From: Ophioceras dolichostomum
Taxonomy: Eukaryota > Ascomycota > Sordariomycetes > Magnaporthales > Ophioceraceae
DNA: 64,000 nt
NCBI GenBank assembly: GCA_003049485.1
Contig: PYST01000170.1
Span: forward strand, 21,504-85,503
Direction: 5' to 3'
Shown here: positions 32,523 to 43,282 of the stretch, piece by piece
Numbering within the stretch: position 1 is the stretch's first letter
How the letters are laid out: every line of letters begins with the position of its first letter
Made by a program: the position numbers and the translations under genes
The notes under the pieces: generated by a model
What the model was told of the DNA's origin: nothing
Databases searched by the model: none
The model's input: the letters and a program-made list of their open reading frames with translations, nothing else

Positions 32523-35500
32523 AAGCCTACCGCTCGTCGACAATGAAAGACAGAAGTAGACATCCGTCACCACCACTAGGTGTTGTGGTGTCGACTCGAC
32601 AACAACGACAACTAGGGACGCCGCGGATGTTCGGCGGTGAGGAGAGGAAGGGGGCCCTCGACATCTGGGGAGTGGATGCCCATGGACATCCACCGCTGAT
32701 GATCCACATCCACACCCACAGAAGGGAGGGTTGAAGACGAACGAAAGGAGATGCTGCAAATATACCTTACATAATGGACTTGGGTTTTGGGGGGAATTCA
32801 TAACGGTCATAGACACACGCTAACGCCAACCCGAGCCCTCTCACACCGTCGGACCAGGCTTTCCTTCACTGGTGGCACTGCATCTGGCGGGGAGGGGAGC
32901 CTTGTCTGACTGACTGGCTAGCTGGCTTGGGGGGATGAGGGGGCTTGGTGCTGAAGCAAAGAATTTGAGGATCTTCGCGGCATGCACTTGCTCGCTGCAT
33001 GCCTCTGAGCAGATACAAAAAAACAAACTTGTTCTGAATACACTTCTTCATTTTACTGGCTCGCTTGTAGCCATTTTCAGTTTAGGGTTCGAAGAGAGGA
33101 GCCAGGCAAGTCGTCGCGCTTATGGTCCATGTGATGACTCTGGACCCGTGTCGCCACTGGGTCCGAGCTGCCATACATAGAATCTGTGCAGGTCTGTTGA
33201 CCGGGCTCAGCGTCGGACAAGAATCCGTCGATATTCACCCTCGCTTTGCGTCCAGCAAAGTTGCTGATCCCTCGCACGGTGTATCTAGAGTCGTTAAGCG
33301 TGGATATCTCCAGCCTCCCGGTGGCCAGAGACTTCGTGCGAGAAACCGTGGCAGCCTGTGTCATACTACAGACCAGTCGAGATCCCTGGCCAGTTGCAAG
33401 AAGCCACTGCCACGAATAGGCTAGGTGGTAGAGACGATCTGCGGTTCGCAGTTTGTTGCTCGGATTAGTCGATCATCACTAATAGGTCTAGAGCTGTCCT
33501 CGCCCAGAACACGAGGAATCAGAAATAAAAGGGGGGGTTGAAGTCTTGAGGACGAGCGAGAATGAAAATAGGTTGTCCTCTTGCTGGAGCGCTCTGCGAT
33601 CCTGTGAGCCAGCCGGTCTGGCGGTTACATCGGCCTAAAACCTTACTTCGATGTTCATGGATGCCTTATCGATCCCAGATAATCGGAGTCCACCTGAACG
33701 GACCAAGTCCCCAGAGAAAAGGCCCAAGAAGGGTAAGAGAAACGATTAGAAACGTGAAACTGACGCTGCCTGGAGGAGACTCAGCGGAGAACCTCACCTG
33801 CTCCCAAATAAAATGCGGGGGGGGGGTCTTGGGCTCGCGAATCCTATTGCGCCCACCTACGATGATTCCTCTTTCATCAAGTTGACGACCAGACGACCTA
33901 CCTATTCAAGGAGAGTATCCACGGACAGTCAAGTCATGATCAGCGAAACGGAGCTGTCAGCGGTCGGCACGGCGGCTGTGGCTTCGCGAGCCGCCTATGT
34001 GTGTGTTCTGGCTTGGGAGCTTGGCCTGCTTTTGGAAACTCGTCTGCTTGGCACGTCTTTTCTGTGCCAGGCACACACACAAAGGTAAATCTTCGGGGGT
34101 GGTCGTTCCAGGGAGTCGGAACCGCTGTCATGGCAAGGTGGTGCTAGCTTGCTTCCTACTCGCTCCACATCCCACAAGGCAGACTCCGCCCCCTCTCCGG
34201 TCAAGGAGTCAGTCAAGCTCTTACTCTTTCACCGCCGTTCATGGACGATGCGCTGGCAAGCATGAGAAGGAAGCGCGATGGATTAGCCTCTTTCTCCTCT
34301 CTCTCTCTCTCCTTCCCATCATCTCTCCGCCAACCGTTCCAAATCCTGTGTCTCTCTCCGTAGTCCGGATGCACACGCACAGGCTCCTGCGTCACTGCGT
34401 TTAGCGTCCGAGACCCTTTTCCGATGGTGGCGTTGAAGATCTAGCCTTGGCGAAAGGGAGCGGCAAGCCTGGAAGCGCAGAAGGAAGTCATGGAGCTCAG
34501 GGCTTCACGCAGCCGCAGCAAAGGATTTGATGTCGGGCAAGAGGTGCTGCTCCGCGGAAGCAATTGAGGTCAGGTGTGGGACAGCAGAGTGGGGTCGGAA
34601 CCAATCAATCCCCGAACATTGAACGTGAAGCTTTCTATCCTCCAAAAACCCAGCATTTCCGGGGCTTGCTTCTTTTAACACTCTCAGCCCCCAAAAAGAC
34701 GCGAACGAAATTGCGAAAATGCGTGAATGAGTGCAGCAAGTGCGCGGTCCCTGCAAACCAGCGGCCTCCTTGGGAACCACGTGAACCTGACCGGGAAGCA
34801 AACAGCAGTCATACATTCGCATCTTCGCACACATGGAAGGAACGCAACGGCAGGCTGCTGATCCCAGACTCTCCCGGACACCATCGGACGGACTTTTCTT
34901 TACGGCTCCCGGTGAGAGGACTGATCGTAAATCGGGAGAAGCCACCCGTGCCACGATCTGTGTGCTAAGAACGGAGTGTGCATTGGGATATCAGCCTTCT
35001 TCCAGTCTTTCATCAATTTTTCGACGCCCCTCATCACTATTTCCACGCTCTCCCTCACGCTCCCTCTCTCTGTGTCTTTCGATTTCGCCGTCCTTCCCAT
35101 ATTCTCACGACCCTCTTCCTACCCATGACCAAAAAACCAAAACTGAGGCACAGTCGTTCTCCTTCTCAAACGATCCATTATTTCGGGGCAAAAAGCACAC
35201 TGATGAATCCAGAGAATTGAAACATAATCAAGCTTCTTCGCCTTTCTTCCTTCGCGTCCTTCCTACCAGTGCCTTCACTTCCTCCAATGGAACAGGGTCC
35301 CTCCCCCCTTTGAACCCTTGGCCACTGATCGGTTACACGCCACCACACAGGCGCGTCTGACCCGACAGGGGGGAAAGAGGAGAGAAGAGGAGACCAAAAC
35401 TCAGCCGCACACGGCGCGTTCGTTCGCTTGCTCCCTCCCACGCCCAGCCAGTGCCAGCTAGCCCAGCTCTTATTCGACGCCATCTCCGAGCTAGCCCAGA

Positions 35501-36578
35501 TCCGGTCACCAGCAAGTGCAGCCAAGTTCCAATTCTGGGAAACTCGGCACCGCGCAAGCGCACGACAGACAGCAAACAGGTGCAGCAACGAACGCACACA
35601 ATTTTGGACCAGTGACCACATTGTGCAGTGCACGCTGACGGGTGGGCGGGCCAAACGAAGCCAGGAAAAACAAAAAGGACCTAATCCACGACGGATGGAC
35701 GGATGGCTCGTTGAGGTTTCAATGAGGTCAGAACGTGGCTATGAGCGCGACAGACTACCGTTCTCCTCCTCTCATAGTCCTCCGAAGAGACTCCTAGACT
35801 GACTGCACTGCACAAATCTGCGTACCTAGTTGTACACACCCCCTTGCTGCTCGGTCCCCAATATCCCGCACGCAGATGGCGCCATCTGTGCTGAACCTGT
35901 CCGTGGCGCGGGAAATGATTGATGGCTTTTTTTTTCTTCTCCCCCTCGTCCAGATTCAGACGAGTGCTTTAGCACTGGTGGGGGCACTTCTGAACAAAAT
36001 AATGAGGGTCATTGATTCCCTCAGCCCCTTGGCGGCCGCCCCTCACTATTCTCCCCTTGCTTTCCTGCCTGCCTGCCCGCTGGTGCCCCATGCCTCCTCC
36101 CACGAACGTGCGGTCTGGCTGGGCCCTGGGCTGGGCTTGGGCTGGGCTGGCCTGGGCAGGGCGGTCGCTCATCACAATAATAATAACGATGCGGCTCCCG
36201 AATCAGCTGGACTTGGAGTCTGTTCTATTTGTCTTTCCTTTCCTCTTTCCTTTCCTCTTTTCCTCTTTTCGTTCTATTCACTGATCATGGCTCTCTGAAA
36301 GCAAAAGCTGGGTGCTTCGGACATTCACGCCCCCTTTTATACTGTAATATCGATATAAAACACACTTCATAGTATTATTTTCTCATACTCGTTGTTTCCT
36401 TCACCACCTCCCTGTGTTTGTCTGCTCGTAAAGCCGAAAGAGCACTCTCCGATAAATCTTGGCATCACAGCCTTTACTCTCCTCCCCAGCGGAAACCCAG
36501 GGATCAAGAAGGCAGGGAGAGAAAAGAGGAAGAAGGGGGTAAAGACTTCCTCTCGCTTCAAATCACGGGCGGGCAATC
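32523..36578. other. Intergenic, 4 kb
   Basis: No recognisable protein or RNA gene was found on either strand. Includes a G run (33819-33828), CT-rich tracts (34284-34314, 35035-35070) and 5' leader-like sequence before 36579. AT-rich sequence at 36340-36385 may be part of the promoter of the membrane-protein gene. Confidence 0.5.
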
Positions 36579-38360
36579 ATGAGTCTCACAAAGAAGCAAG
36601 GCCAGTTCGACCGCGCCGGCTGGCGGATCTGGATCCTGGCGCCGTTCTGGTTCCTCCAGGTCTCGCTGCTGATGGGCTCCGTGGGGATTTTCGCATACCG
36701 CCTCGCTGAGACGTTTAAGCTGCTGAGGGACGAGAACACGAAGAGCAGCGTCCCGACCATCAGGCTCATGTACGTTTGCCCTGCCTTGCCTTACCTTGTC
36801 TTGATGCTCGCTGAAGACAAAAAAAGACACCCTCGGTTTTTTTTTTCACGACCGCCAAGAAATAATGCCTAGGTACCTACTAACACCAGATTTGGCCTTT
36901 CAATGCAGATGGGAAATCGTGAGCATCGCCTTCTCGTTCTCCTCGCTCGTCCTCAACACCATCGAGATCGCCCGGTACGTGGCCGAGAGCCTAACCCCCT
37001 TCACGATGGTGTTCACACACGCCGTCAAGCTCGCGCAGGCGGCGAGCATGCTTGGTCTGGACATCACGGTCTACCTCCAGAAGATAGAAGGGCCGTTCAC
37101 CACCGTGGGGTTGATCATCGACTGTGTCTTAATGTACGTTCCCTCGCCCTGCCAGCCCGCTCCTCCCCACTCGTCTTCAGTCAGACCTCGACCTACCTAC
37201 CTACCTCTCTGTCCCTCCAAGCAAAGACACACAAACACGCTAACAAGCAGCTCGATAAACAAAAACAAAACAGTTTCTGCATCCTCGTCCCATTCATCTA
37301 CACCATAACAGTCTATCGCCGCCTCCTCCGATACTCAGCCTACCACCACCCAGCAAACGTGAAAGCCTACGGCTTCTCCACGCCAGCAGCAGTCTCCTCC
37401 TCGTCCTCACAACCCTACCTCTCCCCCTTCAACGACTGGTCCCCCACCGGCGGCGCAGGAGGGGAAGGAGGAAACATCGAGCTGGGCAACTCCACCGTGG
37501 CGTACAGCGACTACCAGCCCCCGCCGCAAACCGGCGGACGCGCGCGCGCGAAGTCGGCCGCGAGCAGCATCATCAGCATCTCGTCTCTGTCGTCGCTGAA
37601 GCCTAGTGGTACTACTACTTCCAAGGCGGGGAGGCGCGTTTCCACGGAGAGCATGAGCACGACGGCCGATACTGTTAGTATCATGACGACGACGGAGGAA
37701 AGCGGCGGCGGCGCGAGGGAGACGTACTCGCACGAGCGCAGCACTGAGTTCGAGAAGTATGTTAATAGGATGAGTTTGAAGGAGGGGGTTGACGCGGCTG
37801 TTGCTGCTGAGTTTGGCTGGAATTCTTCGAGGCAGACGAGTGGGGAGGTGCAACAGCAGAACCAAATGCTCAGTCCGTCCATGATACGGTCGGACAGCCT
37901 GGTGGGCAGCGGCACGGTGGGCGCCGCGCGGACGAGGCCGTCGCCCGACGTGGTGTCAATGGCAGGTCGGGCGGTGAGCTGGGGCAGCGCGAGGGGGCTG
38001 GTGTCTGTGCCTGAGGATGAGGAGGAGGGGCAGTATGATTACTGTGGTGAGAATAGTAGCGTGGGGACTTCGTCTGGGCAGAACAGTCGGAACGGGTCGA
38101 CTAAGTCTGTTAGGTCGGAGGCGGCGGCGGCGGCGGCGCAAGAGGTGGTGCCAGTGGATACGACGACGAACGAGAGACGGAAGAGGAGAATGAGGGCTGT
38201 CAGCGAGGCGAGTGATAGGCAGGGATTGTTGGAGACGATGGATGTTGGGGAGAGGTCGATGATGTATCAGGGGGAAGAGGAGTATGGGCGGTATGATGAT
38301 GGGGAGGGTGGTGTGAGGGATGGGGACGGGAGTGGGGGGAAGAGGAGGTGGGAGCCTTGA
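36579..38360 (+). CDS. Uncharacterised four-helix membrane protein, 500 aa
   Basis: Three exons: 36579-36769, 36909-37133 and 37274-38360. Both introns are in phase 2 and both have GTACGT donors; the second has a CTAAC branch site and a CAAAACAG acceptor. Joining gives RLI-WEIVS and VLI-FCILVPF, which continue the hydrophobic segments smoothly. Four membrane helices are visible: about residues 17-40, 66-86, 95-115 and 128-152. The remaining 340 residues are a hydrophilic tail rich in Ser, Thr and Gly with many possible phosphorylation sites (SSIISISSLSSLKPS) and short Ala and acidic runs. The N-terminal region is short and polar. I do not recognise a named family; the layout suggests a membrane sensor or scaffold with a cytosolic tail, which is inference. 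Confidence 0.78.
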
Positions 38361-38876
38361 GTAAGGGAGAGACAAGGGGGGACACCCTATTTTTCTTTTT
38401 TTGTTTTCCTTGTTTAGACATGGGATGTTTTTGGCGTTTGAGCGACGATATCACCCTTACATAACTGCTTTTCTTTTTTTATTTTTGGTTTGTTACAGGG
38501 CTGGATATACTCTTATCGTTTATGATGGGTGGATAATGGAACTGACTACGGGTAATTGGAGGGAAGGAAGGGAAGAGAGAAAGGAGAGTGGTACTGGGAA
38601 GAGACCTGCAAAGGATGCGAAGCAATGATCGGCGTTATGTATATAGGTACCTAGGTGGGGACATAATTGGGCATCACCTTAAGAGGCGGCGAAAACAGCA
38701 AAGAAAGTACTAGTAGTATTACTATCCATTGGGAGTGAACACTGCACTACTCAACTACTGGTTCTCTCACCAAGGTCAACGAAGCCAGAAGAACACAAAA
38801 AACACAGAGCCGACCTTCCCGCTCCCCCACTTCAAGCCGAACAACTTCTACTTCCACTGCCTACCTAGGTAGGTAT
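38361..38876. other. Intergenic between convergent genes
   Basis: 3' flanks of the four-helix membrane protein gene and the HNH gene. T-rich near 38395-38420. TAGG/CCTA motifs occur at 38644-38657 and 38861-38880; the latter runs into the HNH stop codon. Confidence 0.5.
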
Positions 38877-38880
38877 CTAC
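38861..38880. repeat. TAGG/CCTA palindromic repeat overlapping a stop codon
   Basis: CTACCTAGGTAGGTATCTAC. On the minus strand the TAG at 38879-38877, the stop codon of the HNH gene, is part of this element. Confidence 0.65.
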
Positions 38881-40070
38881 CGCTTCTTCCACCTCAGCCT
38901 CCCCACCCACGCAGCGAAAGCCGCGATCTCCTCCTGCGCCAGCAGCCGCTCGACGGTGTAGTAGTTGCGCGCGAGGTCCTCGTGGTCCGCGAAGCGGTGC
39001 ACGGCGCGGTGGCAGGCCCCGCAGAGCCACGCCACGCTCTGCAGGTCCTCCTCGCGGTGCCAGCCCCGCTTCACGGCCTTCGCGTGCACGAAGCGCGGGA
39101 TCAGGTGGTGGTACGTCAGGTTGATCCAGTCGCGACCGCAGATCTCGCAGACGGTCGCTTGGGAGCGCGTCAGGGCGGGTTTTGGGGGGGAGGCAAGGGT
39201 GGTGATGTAGGGGGTTAGGACGGGGGCGAGGAGGGCGTGGAGTTGGTCTTCGAGGTCGGAGTAGGTGTGGTCGTCTGCAGCGGTTGTGGGTGTGGGGGTG
39301 GAGGTGGAGGCCTCTTTGGTGATTGTGGTAGTGGTGGTAGACGACGATGAGGTCGACGGTGCCACTGCTAGTACGCCGTAGGCGGCTAGAGAGTCGGACA
39401 CGGTTGGGTCTAGTCCGCCGGATGGGAGAAGGAGGGCGGCTACGGAGGAGGCGGTTAGGGGCAGTTGCTGGAGGAGGACAGTGTTGTCATCTGCCGATGA
39501 TGGGTGGGTGGGATCGTCGTCCCGGGCTAGTGAGCGCAGGTTCAGGGGCAGAGTGGCGAAGATCTCTGAAGCGATGTAGTTCACGAACTCGGCGAGCTCC
39601 TCGGCATCGTTTTCAGGGGCATGCTGGACAGTAGGAGAACCTGTTGGTGGCGTGGCGGCGGTGGTGCTCCCGCTGGTTGTTCTGGTGGTTCTGATGGTGC
39701 CGTCCCGCTCCAGCTCGTCTTGCTCGTGTCCCAGCCCGTGCTTCAGCTCCGGCTCCGGGTCCCGCGCCGTCCGATCCTCGGACCCCGCACTGCCACCACC
39801 GTGCACGTGGCCGTCCACATGGCTGTCACGATCAGCTTGGCCAGCCTGGACCGGGTTCGACGAGCCGGACGCCCCGTCAACGACGCCGGCGGTTTTTAAC
39901 TTTGGGCCGATGTCACGCCTGGGCTTCTTGGTCTTCCTGGCCTTCCTGCCATTGGTCGTGTTTCGCGGTGCGGGGGCGGAGAGCCTTTCGACTAGGACCG
40001 CAGACAGACAGTCTCGGAATAGCTCGAAGTTCCTGTCCTCGTCGTGCGAAATTGCGTCCATGCGTTCCAT
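38877..40070 (-). CDS. HNH-type nuclease-domain protein, 397 aa
   Basis: The C-terminal 90 residues form a zinc-supported HNH motif: Cys308-x2-Cys311, then LTYHHLIPRFVH with His321/His322, then Cys350-x2-Cys353-His354 and His358. In HNH nucleases the paired His binds a divalent metal at the active site and the four Cys hold a structural zinc. The LTYHHLIPR spacing resembles single-domain HNH proteins also seen in bacteria. The first 300 residues are poorly conserved in appearance: basic NGRKARKTKKPRRD (possible nuclear signal), then Ser/Thr/Pro-rich linkers and a helical segment around residues 160-230. Single exon. Diverges from the dehalogenase-like gene across 813 bp. Substrate unknown; a nucleic-acid-cleaving activity is inferred from the motif only. 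Confidence 0.82.
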   Translation of the reverse strand: MERMDAISHDEDRNFELFRDCLSAVLVERLSAPAPRNTTNGRKARKTKKPRRDIGPKLKTAGVVDGASGSSNPVQAGQADRDSHVDGHVHGGGSAGSEDRTARDPEPELKHGLGHEQDELERDGTIRTTRTTSGSTTAATPPTGSPTVQHAPENDAEELAEFVNYIASEIFATLPLNLRSLARDDDPTHPSSADDNTVLLQQLPLTASSVAALLLPSGGLDPTVSDSLAAYGVLAVAPSTSSSSTTTTTITKEASTSTPTPTTAADDHTYSDLEDQLHALLAPVLTPYITTLASPPKPALTRSQATVCEICGRDWINLTYHHLIPRFVHAKAVKRGWHREEDLQSVAWLCGACHRAVHRFADHEDLARNYYTVERLLAQEEIAAFAAWVGRLRWKKR

Positions 40071-40883
40071 GCCTTATCTTCGCGTGTTTGAGGGGAAAGG
40101 TGGGAAAATGTGCGCTAAAACAATAAGGTTTCAATAGCTTGAGGTTTTCGCGGGGCCGGAAGGGAGAGCTAAGCTCGCCAAGCTCAAAGCTGAGCTTTCT
40201 TTGCCTTCTCTCGTCTCGATTGCCGTGCGCGAGCATACACCAGCGACAAACGCCAGTGTATTTTCGGCTAGACTTTATGTGACAGATTCGACAGATTGGC
40301 TGCCGGTGTGATGTGACAGCCAGGTCCGCGATGAAAGGATTGGAAAGCTGGTATGTTTCCTCTGCCATTTCACATGGCAAGGAGAGACGAACCGTCGCCC
40401 GGCCCCCTTTTTGTATCGATGGTCTAGTCTGGGCTGCCAACCGGAACTATGAAGCCCCCCTCCCCAATCTATCGTTCTTAGGCCAGGGAGGCCTGTCTCT
40501 CGCCCCTCCTTTGTCCCAACCCCTTTCACCGGTCTGAGAACTTCGCCGAAGATCATCAACATAAAGCTGCCTTCGGCCGTGAGTCACCGCCGAACGAAGT
40601 AAAGCAAACAGAAGTCAGGAAAACACAGGAAAGCCATCGTATCAACACCAACTCCAGGCAAGCAGCCAAGAACAGTTGAACGAGAAGCCGTTACGGACAG
40701 ACTTGGGCAAGGCACAATTCTGGACTCATTCCTCCGTTGAACTCCACCCCTTTCTCTTGCGATCTTTCCCGCACCTTCTTGCCTCTTCCATCTGCCTGTC
40801 GCCTGCCTCCCCAGTCCAGGTACCTTTGCCTAAGGCGTACAACAATACCAAGTCACTGTAAGTCACTGGTATATATTTGTACG
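40071..40883. other. Divergent promoter region of HNH and dehalogenase-like genes
   Basis: 813 bp between two start codons on opposite strands. Pyrimidine-rich near 40760-40815 on the side of the dehalogenase-like gene. A TATATATTTG lies 14 bases before its ATG, too close to be its TATA box. No gene seen. Confidence 0.5.
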
Positions 40884-41780
40884 ATGGCGACAAACGGCGC
40901 GAACGGGACGGAGCCAAACGGCCTGAACGGCACGAACGGCACGTCCTCCAACGCGGGCAGGCTGGCCGTGGTCTTCGAGCTGTACGGCGGCCTGCTATCG
41001 ACGGACTCGATGGGCGACCACCTCGCCAAGATCTGCGGAGACGCGCCCAAGGCCAAGAAGGTGGCCGAGGCCTGGCGGAAGTACCAGCTCGAATACACGT
41101 GGAGAATCACGACGATGGGTGAGTTTGTCTCACTCTTCCCAACCAACCTACCCCTTAAAGCATTCTCAACTAAATAACTAACACTGCTTTGTCTTATCAT
41201 CTACTTAGGCTTATACCGCTCCTTCGCCGAGATCACCGAAGGCGCCCTCCTCCACGCGGCCGCCGAGTCCAAGCTGACGCTCAAGCCCGAGAACGTCGTG
41301 GAGCTGATGAAGGACTACGACGCGCTGCGCCTGTACCCGGAGGTGCCCTGCGCGCTCGATGCGCTCTCTTCCTCCGAGGAGGACAAGTTCGACTGCTACA
41401 TCTTCTCAAACGGGGCGGACGCCATGATCCACACCTCCATCACGAACTCGCCGGACCTGGCCCGGTACCTGAACCTGTTCAAGGGCGAGATCAGCGTCGA
41501 GGACCAGCACGCCTTCAAGCCGGACCGGCGCGTGTACGACGAGCTGGTGAGGCGCGTGGGAAAAGAAGGGCACGAGGAGGAGGTCTGGCTCATCACCGCC
41601 ACGCCGTCGTCGACTGTCGGCGCGAGGGCGAGGGGCCTGGAGGTCGCGTGGATTGATAGGGCTGGCACGGGCTGGCTCGATCAGCTGGGCAATGTGATTG
41701 GGGGGATGAAGCCGACTGTTATGGCGAATGGGGTGGATAGGGCGATCATTGAGATCATGAACTATACTGGGGGTCATTGA
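40884..41780 (+). CDS. Haloacid-dehalogenase type II homologue lacking the nucleophile, 268 aa
   Basis: Two exons, 40884-41118 and 41209-41780, phase 1 (donor GTGAGT, acceptor ACTTAG). The protein aligns along its length with bacterial L-2-haloacid dehalogenases: AWRKYQLEYTW (substrate Arg), YIFSNGADAMI (motif II Ser), FKPDRRVYDEL (motif III Lys and the Tyr) and a motif-IV region ending GARARGLEVAWIDRAG. Motif I reads VVFELYGGL instead of FDxYGTL, so the Asp nucleophile is Glu32 and the following Thr is Gly36. In the motif-IV segment, ITATPSSTVGAR, the Asn and Asp of the family are also missing. Known chemistry of this family needs the Asp to attack the substrate, so dehalogenase activity is not expected. 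The N-terminal 25 residues are Asn/Gly/Thr-rich. Convergent with the DJ-1 gene. Confidence 0.88.
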
Positions 41781-42101
41781 GGGATCACCTTTCTGAAGAG
41801 TGTGCGTGCTTGCTTTCTGTGGCACGGAAGTAGGGAGGTAGGTGCTTAGGTAGGCACGACGCGATTTATTCTGTATGAACGAGGTACCTTGGATTGTTGC
41901 ATGGTATAAAAGAATGAGAAAAATAAAAGAAAATGGGGAGGAAAAAACCTGGGGTTATATATAGTTGGAGTTGATGATTGGGTCAAGATACTTTGTTTCG
42001 TCTGTATTTCTTGTTTGCCCTGCATCCTCCATTCGTCTCATTATCAGTGTGACGATCTGTTCCCTATCCCGTCTCCGCCACTACTCGCTTTATCCGATCT
42101 A
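41781..42101. other. Short spacer between convergent genes
   Basis: 321 bp holding both 3' ends. Contains a TAGG-type motif (41833-41855) and an AAAATAAAAG-rich stretch near 41915-41945 that may include polyadenylation signals for the plus-strand gene. Confidence 0.5.
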
Positions 42102-43282
42102 CTACTCCTGCAGAGCTTTTACCATAGCGACTACTTTCTCCGACATGAGAGGGACGTCGCCCGGCCACCTCGCGCTGATGTAGTTGTACTGCTTGTCCTC
42201 AACGACGAATCTGGGACACAACACCAGGGAATGTAAAGGCGGATGTCAGTGGATGGACTGCAAGCTTTGCTATAAGGGGATGGAGGCTGGGTGTTGACTC
42301 ACGGGGAGAAGCCCTTGCTACCCTTCCACTGCGTACTGGGATTCGTGAGAGCCTTTCGGACCTGTTGGGTGGTTGCATTTGCTGATATTAGACTTCTCGC
42401 GGTTGTTGTTTGGGAACTCAACAACTATGCGATGTTCCACAGGTTGATGATGAATGTCATCACTGAAATACTATTACTACTACTCACCGAATCCTCAACG
42501 TTCTCACTCCCCGCCCCATAAGTCTTATAATAATCCCCCAGAAACGCCCTCGTGCCCCAGAAAGCGGACGCCTCGAAAAACGCAGGCAGCGCCGTCGTCT
42601 CGCACTCGCTGATCGGGCTCTTGCCGTCCCGTCCGTCACCCTTCGCTTCGGACAGCACCATGACGCCGTGGCACACCGCGGCGATGGCCTTTCTCGGCGT
42701 CGGCCCTTGCCGCCGGGTTTTTGGGAAGTAGTCGACTATGAGCCGCTTCACGACCGACGAGTCGATCACCTGCCGCACGCCCTTGTCGTGTCCGCCGGGA
42801 AGGAAGACGAGGTCGAAGGGGTCGAGGGAGAAGCCTGGCTGCGTCCAGGAGAGCGGATGCTGCCATTCTGGGGAGTGCGACATTGTTGTGTAGAGGGTCA
42901 CTGTTGATCTTGTCGCTCCCTGTTTTGCCCGAGGTAGGTACGTTGTGCGGACACTGTGAGTCGGTGGTTCGGGGGAGCTCCGAGGTACATTATAGGGGTA
43001 CCTAGTAGTAGTTTTCTAGGCAGGCAGTTTGCGTGGGACATACCAGGAGACGTTGGGTGATGCCCTCGAGCATCTTCTTGTCGCATTCGGGCGCTTTGCC
43101 ATTCTCGGTCGCGAAGCTCACATCGAAGCCGGCTTCCTTGAAGGCGGTATATGGGAGGGCGGTTTCTGGTTGTTATGGATTGTCAGTCTGTTGGGATGCA
43201 GCTCCCGTTGCTGGTACCAGTAAGGGTAGGCACCTGTAGGATCATGGCCATAATCGGCCATTAAGAACACGACTTTCGCCAT
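42102..43282 (-). CDS. DJ-1/PfpI (ThiJ) family protein, 256 aa
   Basis: Five exons (minus strand): 43282-43234, 43165-43044, 42919-42488, 42361-42303 and 42210-42102, with phases 1, 0, 0 and 2. Spliced order gives MAKVVFLMADYGHDPTETALPYTAF, VSFATENGKAPECD, LVFLPGGHDKGVRQVID, the nucleophile elbow AAVCHGVMVL (Cys140 followed by His141), FWGTRAFLGDYYKTYGAGSENVEDS, and a C-terminal FVVEDKQYNYISARWPGD. This is the class I glutamine-amidotransferase-like fold of DJ-1/PfpI proteins; Cys-His next to each other is the reactive site used by glyoxalase III/deglycase and chaperone members. The early DYGHDPTET motif marks a subgroup shared with bacteria. No signal peptide, so cytosolic. Detoxification of reactive carbonyls is possible but not shown by sequence alone. 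Confidence 0.9.

Noticed and set aside
39913..40440. 175-codon minus-strand frame upstream of the HNH start
   Set aside because: Different frame from the HNH protein, no conserved motif, and it overlaps the divergent promoter region.
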